A stretch of DNA of 64,000 nucleotides from Ophiura sarsii (taxonomy: Eukaryota > Echinodermata > Ophiuroidea > Amphilepidida > Ophiuridae). A program made the position numbers and the translations under genes. The stretch is from contig CM069446.1 of NCBI GenBank assembly GCA_035610835.1, positions 51,189,625 through 51,253,624 of the forward strand. The letters are read 5' to 3'. Shown here in pieces: positions 10,019-20,760 of this stretch. The notes under the pieces were generated by a model. It saw nothing but the letters and a program-made list of their open reading frames with translations. It ran no database searches and was not told the DNA's origin. Within the stretch, counting starts at the first letter, position 1, and each line of letters starts with the position of its first letter.

Positions 10019-13000
10019 CTATATAAATTATAGAAAAGTTAATTAAACTACTAAAATTGATTATATGCATGCGTATAATTTCCCCAAACTAAATTCACCT
10101 TTATTAACACGTGTAACGGAAACATACAAATATTTTAGGTCCCATGCATGCACAAATTACACGGTAGAATAAAATGCCTCGTTGTATCTTTATGATGTAC
10201 TTTATTCCGTCAAAGACTTGATGCTATAGCTACTTTCCTATTTTCTTTCCTTATAGGCCTACGAGATAGGGCATTAGGGTAAGGTATTATAATTATTCCA
10301 TTATCAATTTAAAGTAATTTTTATAACAACGCGACGGCTATGTCCGAGTTATTGGTGGATGTATTGTACAAGTGACTACAACAGTATCCATAATTATGTA
10401 AGGCAATTTGTTTTTGTGTTGCCCTCAGCGACCGACCCCAAAATCTCAAAATTCAGGGTCGCAATTTCATTTTCATGGTTTAAGATTTATATTTTACTCA
10501 ATTTGTCAAAATATTACTATTTTCTGCTTGAAATGAATAAGCGTGCTTGAATAGTTTCCTTTTATACTACCGTCACACTAGAAACATTAGTCAAATTGAT
10601 ATTTACCACTTTTGTCTTGTCATGAACCAAGATTTGTCAGCAAAAAAAAAGAAGAAAAAAAGAAAGAAAGAAAAATCGACCGACCGACCCGACTTCAAGA
10701 TTTTTGGCACTTGAGGGCAACGCAGCAATTTGTTGGCCTAATTTAGAGCCGAATTGATATTCTCGGATCTCTGACGGTACAACTGAAGGTCTTTTGCCAG
10801 TTAGTTTACCAGTTTAGTTTTGAGACAGTCAAACAATTTTAATAAAATCACAAATAAGTTCAAACTCTTTTGAGTATACATTCATCGCTGATGTGTGCTA
10901 TGGCCTACTGTAACTAGTATTCCTCAAAATAAGTAACTGACCAGGTAATAAATATATTCTTAACTCCAAAACTATAGCTTCTAAATAAATAATAAAGTTG
11001 TTAAGAAATTTCTTTTCTTTAACTTGATACATTATTCATTAAGATCGTTCAGTAATTAAAAACGCAACATTGAAAAGGATATAACAAAGTGCAGTTTGCA
11101 TTTTAACACTTGGGATTTGAACACGCGGGCCAGTGTGACAGGTATGGGTTGCATTGATCAATTGATGCATCCCCAATCCCCGTCTTACTATCGACCAGTG
11201 AGTTTGACGCTACCAGTTAATCAATAATCTGCCTGTTGCTATAGTCCGAGGCTGCTAAAATTTTAAAATGAAAAACGGACTTTGTTTTGGTTTAGGGCAC
11301 ACAACTGGGTGAATATTCATTCAATCTTCACGTGTACTATCTCATATTAAAGGCAAGAAATTTCCTTACAACTTTATTGTCTGATATTTTTACGTAGGAG
11401 TTATAGTTTTGAAGTTGAGAGCATATTTATAACCTGTCAGTTACTTATTTTGAGGACTGTATAAGCCTATATAATGTAATAGGCCTACTTGATCTGTTGT
11501 TTTGAGATTTAGCCATAATATTGTTAAATTGTTGGAATGCTCATACCTTAATCATGTTAATAGCTTATCTTTTGCCTTTTCAGTAATATCATAATATATT
11601 TGAGCATCGAAGATTTTATATCAATTTTTAGTGCCAAATATGAAATACTCGTCAATTTGAAGCTGTTTTTGTTCAACTAATGATGTGCGATCTTCTCTTT
11701 GAAAACATGAAACAACCCGCATTTTAACTTCGTACAATATTTGAAAAAGCCTTACTCTCTGGTATCGAAGTTGAATATACCAACCTTGATCCATTGAACA
11801 CTTGTCAGCATAGGTCCTGTGTTGCATAGGACATCGTAAAGAGTCCTAGTCTTGTAAGTATCAGTATCACCCAAGAATTCTGTGACGATTGCCGGAAGTT
11901 GATCACAATAATCGACAGTACCGATGTATTCTGGGAAGCCCGTTATATCTCCTGCTAAACGACACGCTTCTGCCTCCCATAAGACACGCTGCAACCATTC
12001 TGTTGCTGTTAGCATTGATATAAAATCAAGAAAAGATGATAATTTTCAAATAGATTGAAAAACAATTTTATGAATGAAAATAATTGTTCATATATTTTTT
12101 TGTATATTATTATGATTTTATATACGTGTTCATATAAAAAGAACACATTGAAGCGGGCTTCTACGAGGTAAAATTGAATCTCGGGCTTTAGAAGGGCATC
12201 AATATAGTTCATTTACGAATTTAATGAGACTCGAACAATCGTTTTAGTCTGGGCAAACTGATATATTTTGCAAATATCTGAATTTGTTACAATGACTAAT
12301 CAGTGTAGTTCTTAAACAGACCCAGTTTCCCAACTTTCGTTCAATTTTGGACAAACGTTTTAAAAAGGTCTTAGCCAATTTAAAATAGCACTAGTACACC
12401 TAGAATTACATGTGTATATGTACATGTATATACACATGTGATATGAGCATCCATGTTACAATACCATGTATACATATGTAATTCTAGGTATTGGCTGAAA
12501 ATAGAAAGCATCAAGAGAATATTGATGCTTTTAAAAATAATTAATAAACGCTGCTTACATTCAGTAGCATGGAGTATTTTTTCCACCACCAATTTACCCT
12601 GGTATCGCCGCAGCATGGTTCGACCGTATCCTCCTCTTCCCATTACGAAGGGATTACCGTCGTTGACCGTGATAGGTTCCAAGTCATCAGGGTCAAGTTG
12701 AGGATGGGATTCAAAATGACTCTGAAAAGAAGAGGTGACGAGAAACAACGATTATTTTTAATGGGGATCGAAAGAATACAATACGAATTCGTGGACAATT
12801 GCAGTAAAATTCATTATTTCTATCTGTCATATTTATGACTGCTTTCAAAACCTAACTGCTGCCTTTCATGAATGGATTATGTTCAGGTCCAGTAGTTTCT
12901 ATCCCGAACCTCTACTTCTAAATCTAAACCTATGCTTTAGTTATATCTCCAAGATAAATATCGCCAACAACCAAAGAGACGTGTGTTTGATCAGTTCGTT

Positions 13001-15824
13001 TAATAAACAGTTCCTGGTTATTTAGAATTCGCCTTGTTTTAAACCAAAATAATTTGCCATTCTTCTAGCAATCCAATGTTCTTACTTCTTTCCACATTAT
13101 TATACTACCTACCTCTATCATTTTGATATCTCTTAACGTCCAGCATATATCTTCCAACGACGGTCTTCGACTAGGCTCCAATGCCTGACATTCATCAGCC
13201 AGTCTACAGAGTCTCGGCATACAGAAAGCAACACCAACTTCTTCGAAGATGTATCCAATAGCAAACGTCTCAGTGGCGTACGTGTCTCCACTCTGATTCA
13301 ATAATATCTCTGGGGCAACGTGAGGAAACGCATCCTTATTCTCCTCGAAGTCGTCTTCCACATAGCGACTGGAAGGAGACAAGACACGCCCATCTCGTGG
13401 GATCCTCTCGCTTAGTCCGAGATCGATTAGTTTGGCGACGTGTTTGCCATTGTCGCCTGTGTGTATGAGGACGTTATCTGCCTTAAGATCACAATGGAAT
13501 AAACCGGCGTCCTGTTGGAACTTGACGGCGTACACAACTTCAAAAAGCACCTGTAAACATGTGAAATGGTGTGCTTGAGTGAATGTGATTGAAATTAAGA
13601 ACTCAGCCCCCATATTTATTACCAACAGGTCGATGGAATGTTTAAAAAGCGATGGCCAGCCAGAAACATTTTAATACTTGGCAGAATGATGGTTCTGATT
13701 CTGGTGGGACGGGAGGCACTCACGTACATTATAAGGTACACGGGTTTGTGCGGCTACAATAGGTCGCGTTTTTGCCAAACAAATTCTAAACGTGGGGGAG
13801 TTGTGCTGGAAACCCCCTAAACATGGGCCCATAATCGCACCCTCCCCAAACATCGGTCCCAAACAGCCGGTTTTTTTACATGCTAGAAAGTGGGTCAGGA
13901 TCATCCAACCTCCAGCAGCACACCCATGTCAAAAAGTAATTTCAGAACCCCCCCCCCCCCCCCACCGTGGTTCTTATGGGACATCATTATCTCATCTATC
14001 TGCAGTATTCAAATTTTGTCGGGGTGTTGGGTTTAGGGTTTAGGGTTACATACCTTAAGCAAGCCAGTATTGGTAAGACTAATTGATCCCCGAAAACAAC
14101 AAAGGTCATAAAGAGTGCATGACCTAAAAGTCTCAGCGTCTCCCAAGTACTGAGTAACGAACGATCTGATTGGTCGACGGTCGACTGTTCCGAAGTAATA
14201 AGGGAAACCCGTTATCCCATCTGAGATTCGGCATGCTTCGGCTTCCCATAGGAGACGCTTCAGCAGACTCACTTCGGACATTTCTGTTATAAGAATCACA
14301 ATCATTTTAACATGTTTGATAATCCTAACATTGGGCTAATGTATTCCATTTAAAATCCATACACCTCTATATAGAAGACACGACCTTAATCTTACGCACA
14401 TGGAGTGTACATTTCAAATGGAGTCCCCATGCAGGTCCCATTTGAAATTCACACTCCCATTGGGGAAGATTAAACATGTAAAAAGCAGTGTCTAAAATTT
14501 AAAAATCAGGTAAACCTGGTCAGGCAAACCATTTCAAACTTCCTCCAAGTTTATACATCTCCGATTTGGATTATAAACTGTATTTTCCAAAGAATTCTGA
14601 AGAATGTGATTATCGACTGATAAGAGCTTGAGAAAGCTGTAATATTTTTAACGTTTTCTTTGTGATATAAACATATTGACATAATTGTTTAAGAAGTCAT
14701 TACATGCGTTGTTTGAAAATCAAAGAGGCTTCTATGATTCATTGAAAAAACCATTGGAATGATGGAATCCTTACAATCAAGTTTTAGTTGAAATGAAAAA
14801 CAAAAAAACCCACTACAATGACTATACCGGTATTCTTGTATTTTAGAAGACATAACGAACACCTACCGTTTGATTTGAACACCATCTTTTCCACGACGAG
14901 TTTTCCCTTCAATTTCCGAAGCATAATCTTTCCATATCGTCCTTGCCCTACCATAACAGGTGTATTATTGACAACGACAGCTTCCAAGTCATCTGGATGG
15001 ATTCGAGGATGGAACTGAAAATGTCGATCCCGCAACTGACATAAAACGGAATCCTCTCTGGAGTCCTCCTTGACGATTTCTGCATCGCGGGTCTCCTTGT
15101 CCTTACTCGTTATCTTTTTGAACATCAGGGTGTTGGCTTGCACAATAATTGCAATGGATAGATCGGTGTCCTGGTCCTTCCCTCCTACCGTTGCTAGATC
15201 CTTCTCAACCTCTTGTTCTGACTCTTCTTCCATCGTGTCGTGTGCAATCACAACCAATGGATCTATTTTCTGCTTTTTCGCATCAACCCCTATATGAGCC
15301 GCGAGATCATTGTCAACGTGGCATGTATCTGACTCGTCATACCCCTGTTGAGATGTTTCCACCAACGCCACACTCCTTCGGCGTTCATCAGTCTCCTCTG
15401 TTTGGTCTCTGACTCCTGAACCCCTCATCTCTCCACACGTGCCTTCAACTAGATCTCTACGATGCGCACTGTAAGAAAATTAATCATATTGGACATATTT
15501 GAAAAGAATTCAATGCTAAGATAAAGATAATTATTTTGCATGAACTATAGTCCCTAAAAAAGGTGCACGTGTTATACGTCCTATGACTCGGTATTTGGCT
15601 GTAATCTTTATATAATCTGAAAGATAATTTAGTTGACTTTCAAATGACGTTAATTTGATTGTTATTGCTCTTCCAGGAAAGGTCGTCATACATTTCCTGC
15701 TCTTCCCAAGCCTACGATATGCTTAATCAATCACGGGTACTAAAAAGTGTTGTGCCACCCTTTTATGTACCGATAGAGGGCTAGGGCTTACTCACTGTGA
15801 CTGCTCCCATATCAGACTCCTCAT
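9521..15824 (-). CDS. Tandem divergent (non-RD) protein kinase-like gene, multi-exon
   Basis: Seven exons on the minus strand join in phase: 15824-15796 (tentative), 15468-14867, 14283-14054, 13550-13113, 12721-12559, 12005-11785 and 10018-9521, giving 2181 nt or 726 residues plus stop. Two kinase domains are read. Domain 1 (about 180-430) has glycine loop GQGRYG near 184, VVEK lysine near 204, helix-C EAE near 224-226, HCDLKADN near 306, DLG near 330 and APE near 366. Domain 2 (about 440-720) has GRGGYG near 461, VVEK near 481, EAE near 498-500, HSDIKTDN near 580, DLG near 606 and APE near 649. Lys, catalytic Asp, Asn and metal-binding Asp survive in both, so activity is plausible. The HRD arginine is Cys or Ser and DFG is DLG. 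The N-terminal about 150 residues are acidic and low-complexity. I do not recognise the subfamily. Each domain uses three exons with identical phases, so the gene arose by duplication; two separate tandem genes remain possible. Confidence 0.75.
10395..10735. mobile_element. CGACCGACC-type repeat with short inverted ends
   Basis: It begins near GTTGCCCTCAGCGACCGACC and ends near CCGACTTCAAGATTTTTGGC followed by TTGAGGGCAAC, so TTGCCCTCA and TGAGGGCAA form inverted ends. It contains a purine-rich AAGAAAG run. The CGACCGACCC word marks a family seen again near 41020-41045, 42105-42140, 49565 and 60450. It lies in the last intron of the kinase gene. Confidence 0.5.
10917..11459. mobile_element. 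Tc1/mariner-like nonautonomous element with long inverted arms
   Basis: The left arm CCTCAAAATAAGTAACTGAC recurs inverted at the right end, with TA at the right end and TA near the left. Homology between arms continues through the AACTCCAAAACTATA and AATAAAGTTGTTAAGAAATT words, about 120 bp per arm. The same arm family bounds 33795-35753. No transposase frame is present, so it is a foldback MITE. It sits in the last intron of the kinase gene. Confidence 0.65.
11785..12005 (-). CDS. Kinase gene exon: domain 2 helix C to hinge
   Basis: The acceptor is AATGCTAACAG and the donor ATCAAG|GTTGGT. It is 221 nt with the same phases (1 in, 0 out) as its domain 1 paralogue. It encodes RVLWEAEACR and ITGFPEYIGTVD, then AIVTEFLGD for the hinge, again with Thr in the probable gatekeeper position. 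Confidence 0.82.
12559..12721 (-). CDS. Kinase gene exon: domain 2 N-lobe
   Basis: It has a strong acceptor, CCTCTTCTTTTCAG before AGTCATTTTG, and the donor CTGAAT|GTAAGC. It is 163 nt, phase 0 in and phase 1 out. It encodes LDPDDLEPITVND, the glycine loop GRGGYGR and GKLVVEK. The convincing acceptor means an upstream exon exists. The only candidate within the 391 bp to the previous exon is the domain 1 exon, which supports one continuous gene. Confidence 0.8.
13113..13550 (-). CDS. Kinase gene exon: domain 1 catalytic C-lobe
   Basis: The acceptor is CATGTTTACAG before GTGCTTTTTG. It encodes HCDLKADNVL, KLIDLG and FPHVAPE, then the TETFAIGYIFEEVG helix and the RRPS motif of subdomain XI. A good donor, ATAGAG|GTAGGTAG, ends it in phase 0, which fits the next exon at 12721. 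If that donor is unused, the frame runs 15 codons further to a stop ending at 13065, which would make domain 1 a separate gene. Confidence 0.82.
14054..14283 (-). CDS. Kinase gene exon: domain 1 helix C to hinge
   Basis: The acceptor is TATAACAG and the donor CTTAAG|GTATGT; 230 nt, phase 1 in and phase 0 out. The product reads LLKRLLWEAEACR (helix C) and then FVTQYLGD, which looks like strand 5 and the hinge with Thr as probable gatekeeper. It is the paralogue of exon 12005-11785. Confidence 0.82.
14398..14460. repeat. Imperfect hairpin in kinase-gene intron
   Basis: ATGGAGTGTACATTTCAAAT is followed about 30 bases later by CCATTTGAAATTCACACTCC, which pairs with it. It lies in the intron between the first two confident kinase exons. 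It is probably a small MITE remnant. Confidence 0.4.
14867..15468 (-). CDS. Kinase gene exon: acidic N-terminus plus domain 1 N-lobe
   Basis: The acceptor is a pyrimidine-rich TTTTCTTACAG before TGCGCATC. The donor is AACG|GTAGGTG, phase 1. The exon encodes an acidic and basic low-complexity leader with clusters such as EEESEQEVEKD. It then encodes the segment FHPRIHPDDLEAVVV that precedes the glycine loop GQGRYGK and the VVEK lysine. The segment before the loop is paralogous to the start of exon 12721-12559. Confidence 0.8.
15796..15824 (-). CDS. Tentative first coding exon of the tandem kinase gene
   Basis: An ATG at 15824-15822 begins a 29-nt frame that ends at a strong donor, ACA|GTGAGTAAG. 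It leaves phase 2, exactly what the next exon (which starts with one base of a codon) requires. The joined start reads MRSLIWEQSHAHRR. Another overlapping frame would join to a stop, supporting this choice. The exon is short and unsupported by homology. Starting at the internal ATG at 15428 is the alternative. Confidence 0.35.
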
Positions 15825-15839
15825 CCTCTGATCTTACCC

Positions 15840-16530
15840 GGAGTCGGGCCGGAGAAAAATTGTATTGGACGGTTATCGAATGGGAGCGGTTTGACGAAAC
15901 TCCCATCGACATTATACATCGTATAAGGGGGAAAACGGGTGCGGGAACATTATGTGGGTGATAAAAATCCTGGCGAAACGGGCAATTGGGCTTTTATTGT
16001 AAAAAATTACCTGAAATTAGCGTAATTTGTTCTGAATGAGATATTTCTATTACGGTGAGCATTTGATCATGGCTAACATGGGGTGGTGTGGTGGTGGTGG
16101 TGGTGGGGGGGGGGGGGGGGGGGGGGGGGTGATTGCATATAGGCCATCACCCCATGGTCAAATATTGGGGGTGGGGGTATTCACCCTGGGATTTACGCCT
16201 ACCTTGTGATCAACTCATCTTCGACAGCTGGCTCGACCCGGTTATTCCCAAACATGTTGAACAGGCGTCGAACGCGTCGACAAAATACGTAGATTTTATC
16301 AAGGCGAATGGTTGGTGCAAATGTCGGGGTTGGTGTTGATGAGTTATGCCATAGTGCCACTCCTGCAGTGTGGACGGTTGGCCCGTACTCACACTCCACA
16401 TTTACACGGGGATTTCTCCCAACTCCACAACAAGATGAACAAAATCCGATTAATCGAGACCTGTTGAAAATGATAAAAAAACAGATACCCTCAAATAATT
16501 CCTGAGATTTAAAGATCCTACAAGTTCCTA
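15840..16530. other. Upstream region of the kinase gene with a poly-G run
   Basis: This is the candidate promoter side of the minus-strand kinase gene. The only striking element is GGTGGTGGTGGTGG running into a long G run ending near 16129. I see no clear TATA box. Overlapping open frames around 16130-16505 show no family resemblance. Confidence 0.35.
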
Positions 16531-16536
16531 AAGCTA

Positions 16537-17432
16537 CACTCTTAGAAGGTCAGGATCAAATACATGAGTAGATTTCCGGCTCACTTTGTTTTGATCCTTT
16601 AAGGATCATTTTCGGATCGTTTTGATCCGTTTCCAGATAGATATCAACAAACGGATCAAATTCACCTTGATCAACTTTGATCTGATTTCCGGATCAATTC
16701 GATGAAACAGTTCATTGGTCAATGAGTGACTGACGTCACTCTTTCGCAAACCGATAGACGACAAGCAGACGATCTTTTGAATTCGGTCGCCACAGTTGAA
16801 ACAAGGGTGAAATACCGAGGTAAGTTATCCAGTCTAATCTGTAAAATGTTACATGATTTTGTCGGTAAAGTAGTTTTATTTTTTATGTTTGAACATGCTC
16901 TATTCTTGTGAACAAATTTCTTGTACCTGACCAGTGCCATCAGTACGATTTTCGGTCAAAATGCTCCTCACAAAATGTCACGATCACTGCGATGTACTAG
17001 GCCTACACGATGTAGTAAGCTTACTGCACTCGATATATAGTCTGCAGTGTGCACCCGGGGGTGGGGGCATTCAATCAATATTAGGTTTCACACCAGGCTC
17101 CATAAAAAATACCCCCCTTTTTTGGCCCGGTGTCACCGAAAGACCCTTGCATGCATGCTTGTTTTTACAATCTGTCACCCGATGACCCCCTATGTTTTCA
17201 CTTTTTCTTTGATTCAGTTTGATCCTGGAGTAGGATCATAAGCTACAGGATCATTATTTTGATCCGTTTCAGTATCATTTGACAGAAATATTTGATCCCA
17301 TTTCGGATCAAACTTTTTGATCCTGCTTGTCGGATCACTTTGATCCGGAAAGGGTAAGCTCATATGTGATACCGCTTCTGGATCAAAATTGATCCTTTTC
17401 GTCTCATATTTGATCCTGACCTTCTAAGAGTG
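16537..17432. mobile_element. GATC-rich TIR element (nonautonomous)
   Basis: The left end CACTCTTAGAAGGTCAGGAT is mirrored exactly at the right end, with TA duplicated outside (16535-16536 and 17433-17434). Internal sequence next to each end is dominated by GGATCAAA and TTTGATCC words, making nested palindromes. The middle (about 16720-17200) is unrelated filler without a transposase. TA duplication suggests Tc1/mariner-type mobilisation; the superfamily is not certain. Confidence 0.75.
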
Positions 17433-18506
17433 TAATGCCTTTTCTTTTGATTTGGCATCGATCTCGATAGTTCACGAAAAACGTTCATTAGGCCTATATC
17501 AGCTCCAGAGACTGGTGTATTCATGTGTGATATGTAGGCCTACCCGGGATTGAATAAAATTTGTAATAAAGCAAAAGCAGCTACGCCATGCCCAGGCGCA
17601 AGAGGGGGAGGGGTTGCAACCCTTCCACCCAGCAAACACAGAACGTTTCCGCAACGTTGCACCTAGGTTGCAGTTAGGTTGCGTCATTTAAAACGTTTTA
17701 ACAACGTTTTTATAACGTTACGGTTTGGTTGTGATTTGGTGGTTTTAAGTTGGTCCGTTGAAACGTGAGCAAAACGTTCTCTGAACGTTAAAGTTTAGTT
17801 CTAGTTTGGTTGCACTTAGGTTGTGGTTAGGTTGTCATTATAAACGTTCTTACAATGTTATTATGACGTTGCGGTTTGTTTGTTTTAGGTTGGTTCTTGG
17901 AGTTGTAACACTCAAATAGTTGGTTGTTTTAGTTTAATCCTTTAAACGTGAAAAAGATGTTCCCTGAACGTTGTGTAGTTTAAGTTCTAGTTTGGTTGCA
18001 CAAGGTTCTGGTTAGGTTGTCATTAAAAACGTTCTTACAGCGTTATTATAACGTTGCGGGTTGTTTGTTTTAAGTACCAAATCACACCCAAACCGCAACG
18101 TTATATATAACGTTGTAGAAACGTTTTAATGACAACCTAACCACAACCTAAGTGCAACCAAACTAGAACTTAACTGCAACGTTCAGAGAACGTTTTGCTC
18201 ACGTTTTAACGGACCAACCTAAAACAACCAAATCACACCGACCCAAACCGCAACGTTATAATAACGTTGTAGAAACGTTTTAATGACAACCTAACCACAA
18301 CCTAAGTGCAACCAAACTAGAACTTAACTGCAACGTTCAGAGAACGTTTTGCTCACGTTTCCATGGACCAACCTAAAACAACCAAATCACACCCAAACCG
18401 CAACGTTATAATAACGTTGTAGAAATGTTTTAATGACAACCTAACCACAACCTAAGTGCAACCAAACTAGAACTTAACTGCAACGTTAAGTCCATTAATG
18501 ATCCAT

Positions 18507-19903
18507 TAATATCAGAAACAAGCGTTATAAAACTTTCATGAAAAGGCCCAATGAATATAACAAGAATTCCTATGTTAAATATAGAAATAAAATCACTCAT
18601 CTTATACGTACTTCACGCACTAAATATTATAAAGAAAAATTCGATAGCTATAAAAATAATACTAATAAAACTTGGCGTACCATTAATGAAATAATTGGTA
18701 AAAATAATATGAAGAAACCCCCAAACTACTTCTTTGATGGCGATTCCAAAATTTCCAACAAGGCTGAGATTGCGAATAAATTCAACAAATTCTTTGCTGA
18801 AATCGGTCCTAATTTGGCTCGCAAGATTAATTCTCAGCGTCCCTATTCTGACTTCCTTTCGACACCTTTTGATAAGTCAATTTTTCTAAATCCTGTCTCA
18901 GATAAGGAGATTCTGAAGATCACTGGTACTTTTAAGAACGGCAAAGGTTCTGGCTTTGATGACATTGACCCCGGCATCATCAAACAAATAGCCCCTTTTA
19001 TCGCTCGGCCCCTGGCCCATATCTTTAACCTTTCCATCATGACTGGTGTGTTTCCATCTGCTCTCAAGATCGCCAAAGTTATACCCATCTACAAAAAAGA
19101 CGACCCCATACCTTCTCCAACTACCGACCCATCTCAGTTCTGCCATGCTTCTCAAAAATTCTTGAACGCCTAATCTACAACCGTCTTTATGATTTCCTTT
19201 CCTCATACGATCTCCTTCACGACAACCAGTATGGGTTCAGGAAAAACCACTCAACCGATCTAGCACTTGTTGACATTTATAACAAACTTTCTTCGGCTCT
19301 CTCCAAAAAACATCACACGATTGGCCTATTTCTAGACCTGTCAAAGGCTTTCGACACTATTGACCACTCAATCCTTCTCTCTAAACTAAATCACTACGGT
19401 ATCCGAGGTACGCCGCTAGCCTTGCTCTCTAACTATCTTCATAATCGAAAGCAGTTTACGTCCTTTAACTCGCACTCTTCAAATCTCCTACCTGTTCAAT
19501 GCGGCGTGCCCCAAGGCTCTATACTCGGACCCCTTCTATTCCTGATCTATGTGAATGACATTCCAAATGCTTCAAAGAAATTATCATATGTTCTTTTCGC
19601 TGATGACACCAACATTTTTATGTCACACCCTGATTTTACTACTTTAATTTCTACCTTTAATGATGAGCTACAACATGTGTCGAACTGGTTCAAGGGTAAT
19701 AAACTTTCCCTTAACGTTAGCAAGACCAATTATATTCTATTCGGCTCTAATCGGCATACCTCCGTACATTCTGCTACCATTTCTATTGATTCTACCCCTA
19801 TTTCACCTGTTAACCATACCAAATTCCTCGGCGTTATCATTGATAAACATCTAAACTGGAAACTTCACATCGCTAATACATGTACTCGGGTGTCTACGCA
19901 TTA
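18507..19903 (+). pseudogene. 5'-truncated non-LTR retrotransposon reverse transcriptase (CR1/L2/Jockey-like)
   Basis: The frame opens at the linker before the RT domain (KRPNEYNKNSYVKYR) and includes KNGKGSGFDDI and IAKVIPIYKKDDP. A single-base shift at about 19100-19107 breaks it. The other frame continues from NYRPISVLPCFSKILERLI through YGFRKNHSTDLAL, FLDLSKAFDTIDH, GVPQGSILGPLLF and the catalytic FADD at about 19596. It stops in the thumb region at LNWKLHIANTC, where the element is cut. Endonuclease and the C-terminal end are missing, so it is dead. It is inserted in the ACGTT-rich element. Confidence 0.9.
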
Positions 19904-19909
19904 ATTACA

Positions 19910-20760
19910 ACTATGATTACGAACTTGTAAGAATGCTAAAAACATTATTGTGCAGTAATTCAAAAGTAACAATACCATTGCAACATTTAATCATAAGTTA
20001 GAATGTATCGATTATTGAATATAATTGAATCTTTTCATTCATTTATCCAACGATACAAGCAAGTTATAACAGGTTAACAGGTATTACCATTGACATTAAT
20101 TGGATGGACCATTTCAACAAAGAGCATGAAATGTTTCAATTTCAATTTTAAAGACTGCTTTACTGACAGCTACCCATTGCACATGGAAAAAGAGTATAGA
20201 ACTTGAACTCATGACAAAATACCTGTATAATTTATGTGGAATATATTTATTTATGTCTTTTAAGCTTGAAAAGAATCGGAAGAATGCGTTGAAAAGAACA
20301 AAGAAGAGATTAACTGATGTGTGTGTGTGTGACTTAATCATGTTGTTTCTTGCTTCGTGTATTTTAAAAGCTTTACTTTATACTGAGAGGATTGGACCAA
20401 GACGATTTTGCTTCCTCATGTTTGCTGAAGCATATCTCCCGTTCTAAATAACCAATTGGAACGCAATAAAATGCAAATGAAAGCTTATTTACTCAGCTTT
20501 CATAATACATCAAGATAACACCCGTGTGTTCCTGTCCTGTTAAGATATCTTATGTGCCCGGAGTGTTAACATTTTTTGGGTCACCCTGTACAAATGAAAT
20601 TGATTATAAATCAATTTATTTCTTTTTATTTCTTTCCTTATTTTTAAAAATTTATTTAGGCCTATTAATTTTATTATCAGACGATTTTCACTTTCGCGCG
20701 CTTAATTTTTCGCCGTAAACATGTAACTGTTTTACATCATTTTTTTAATCACTCACATCT
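19910..20760. other. No supported gene; remainder between LINE fragment and element end
   Basis: AT-rich sequence without recognisable coding potential. Short open frames at 20211-20447 and 20524-20718 lack motifs. It may be 3' UTR of the LINE or further nested insertions. Confidence 0.35.

Noticed and set aside
12569..12838. Plus-strand open frames opposite the kinase domain 2 N-lobe
   Set aside because: They are antisense to a well-supported exon and have no family resemblance.
14029..14047. GGTTTAGGGTTTAGGGTTAC resembling a telomere repeat
   Set aside because: There are only about two units, lying inside a kinase-gene intron; far too short for a telomeric or interstitial telomere array.
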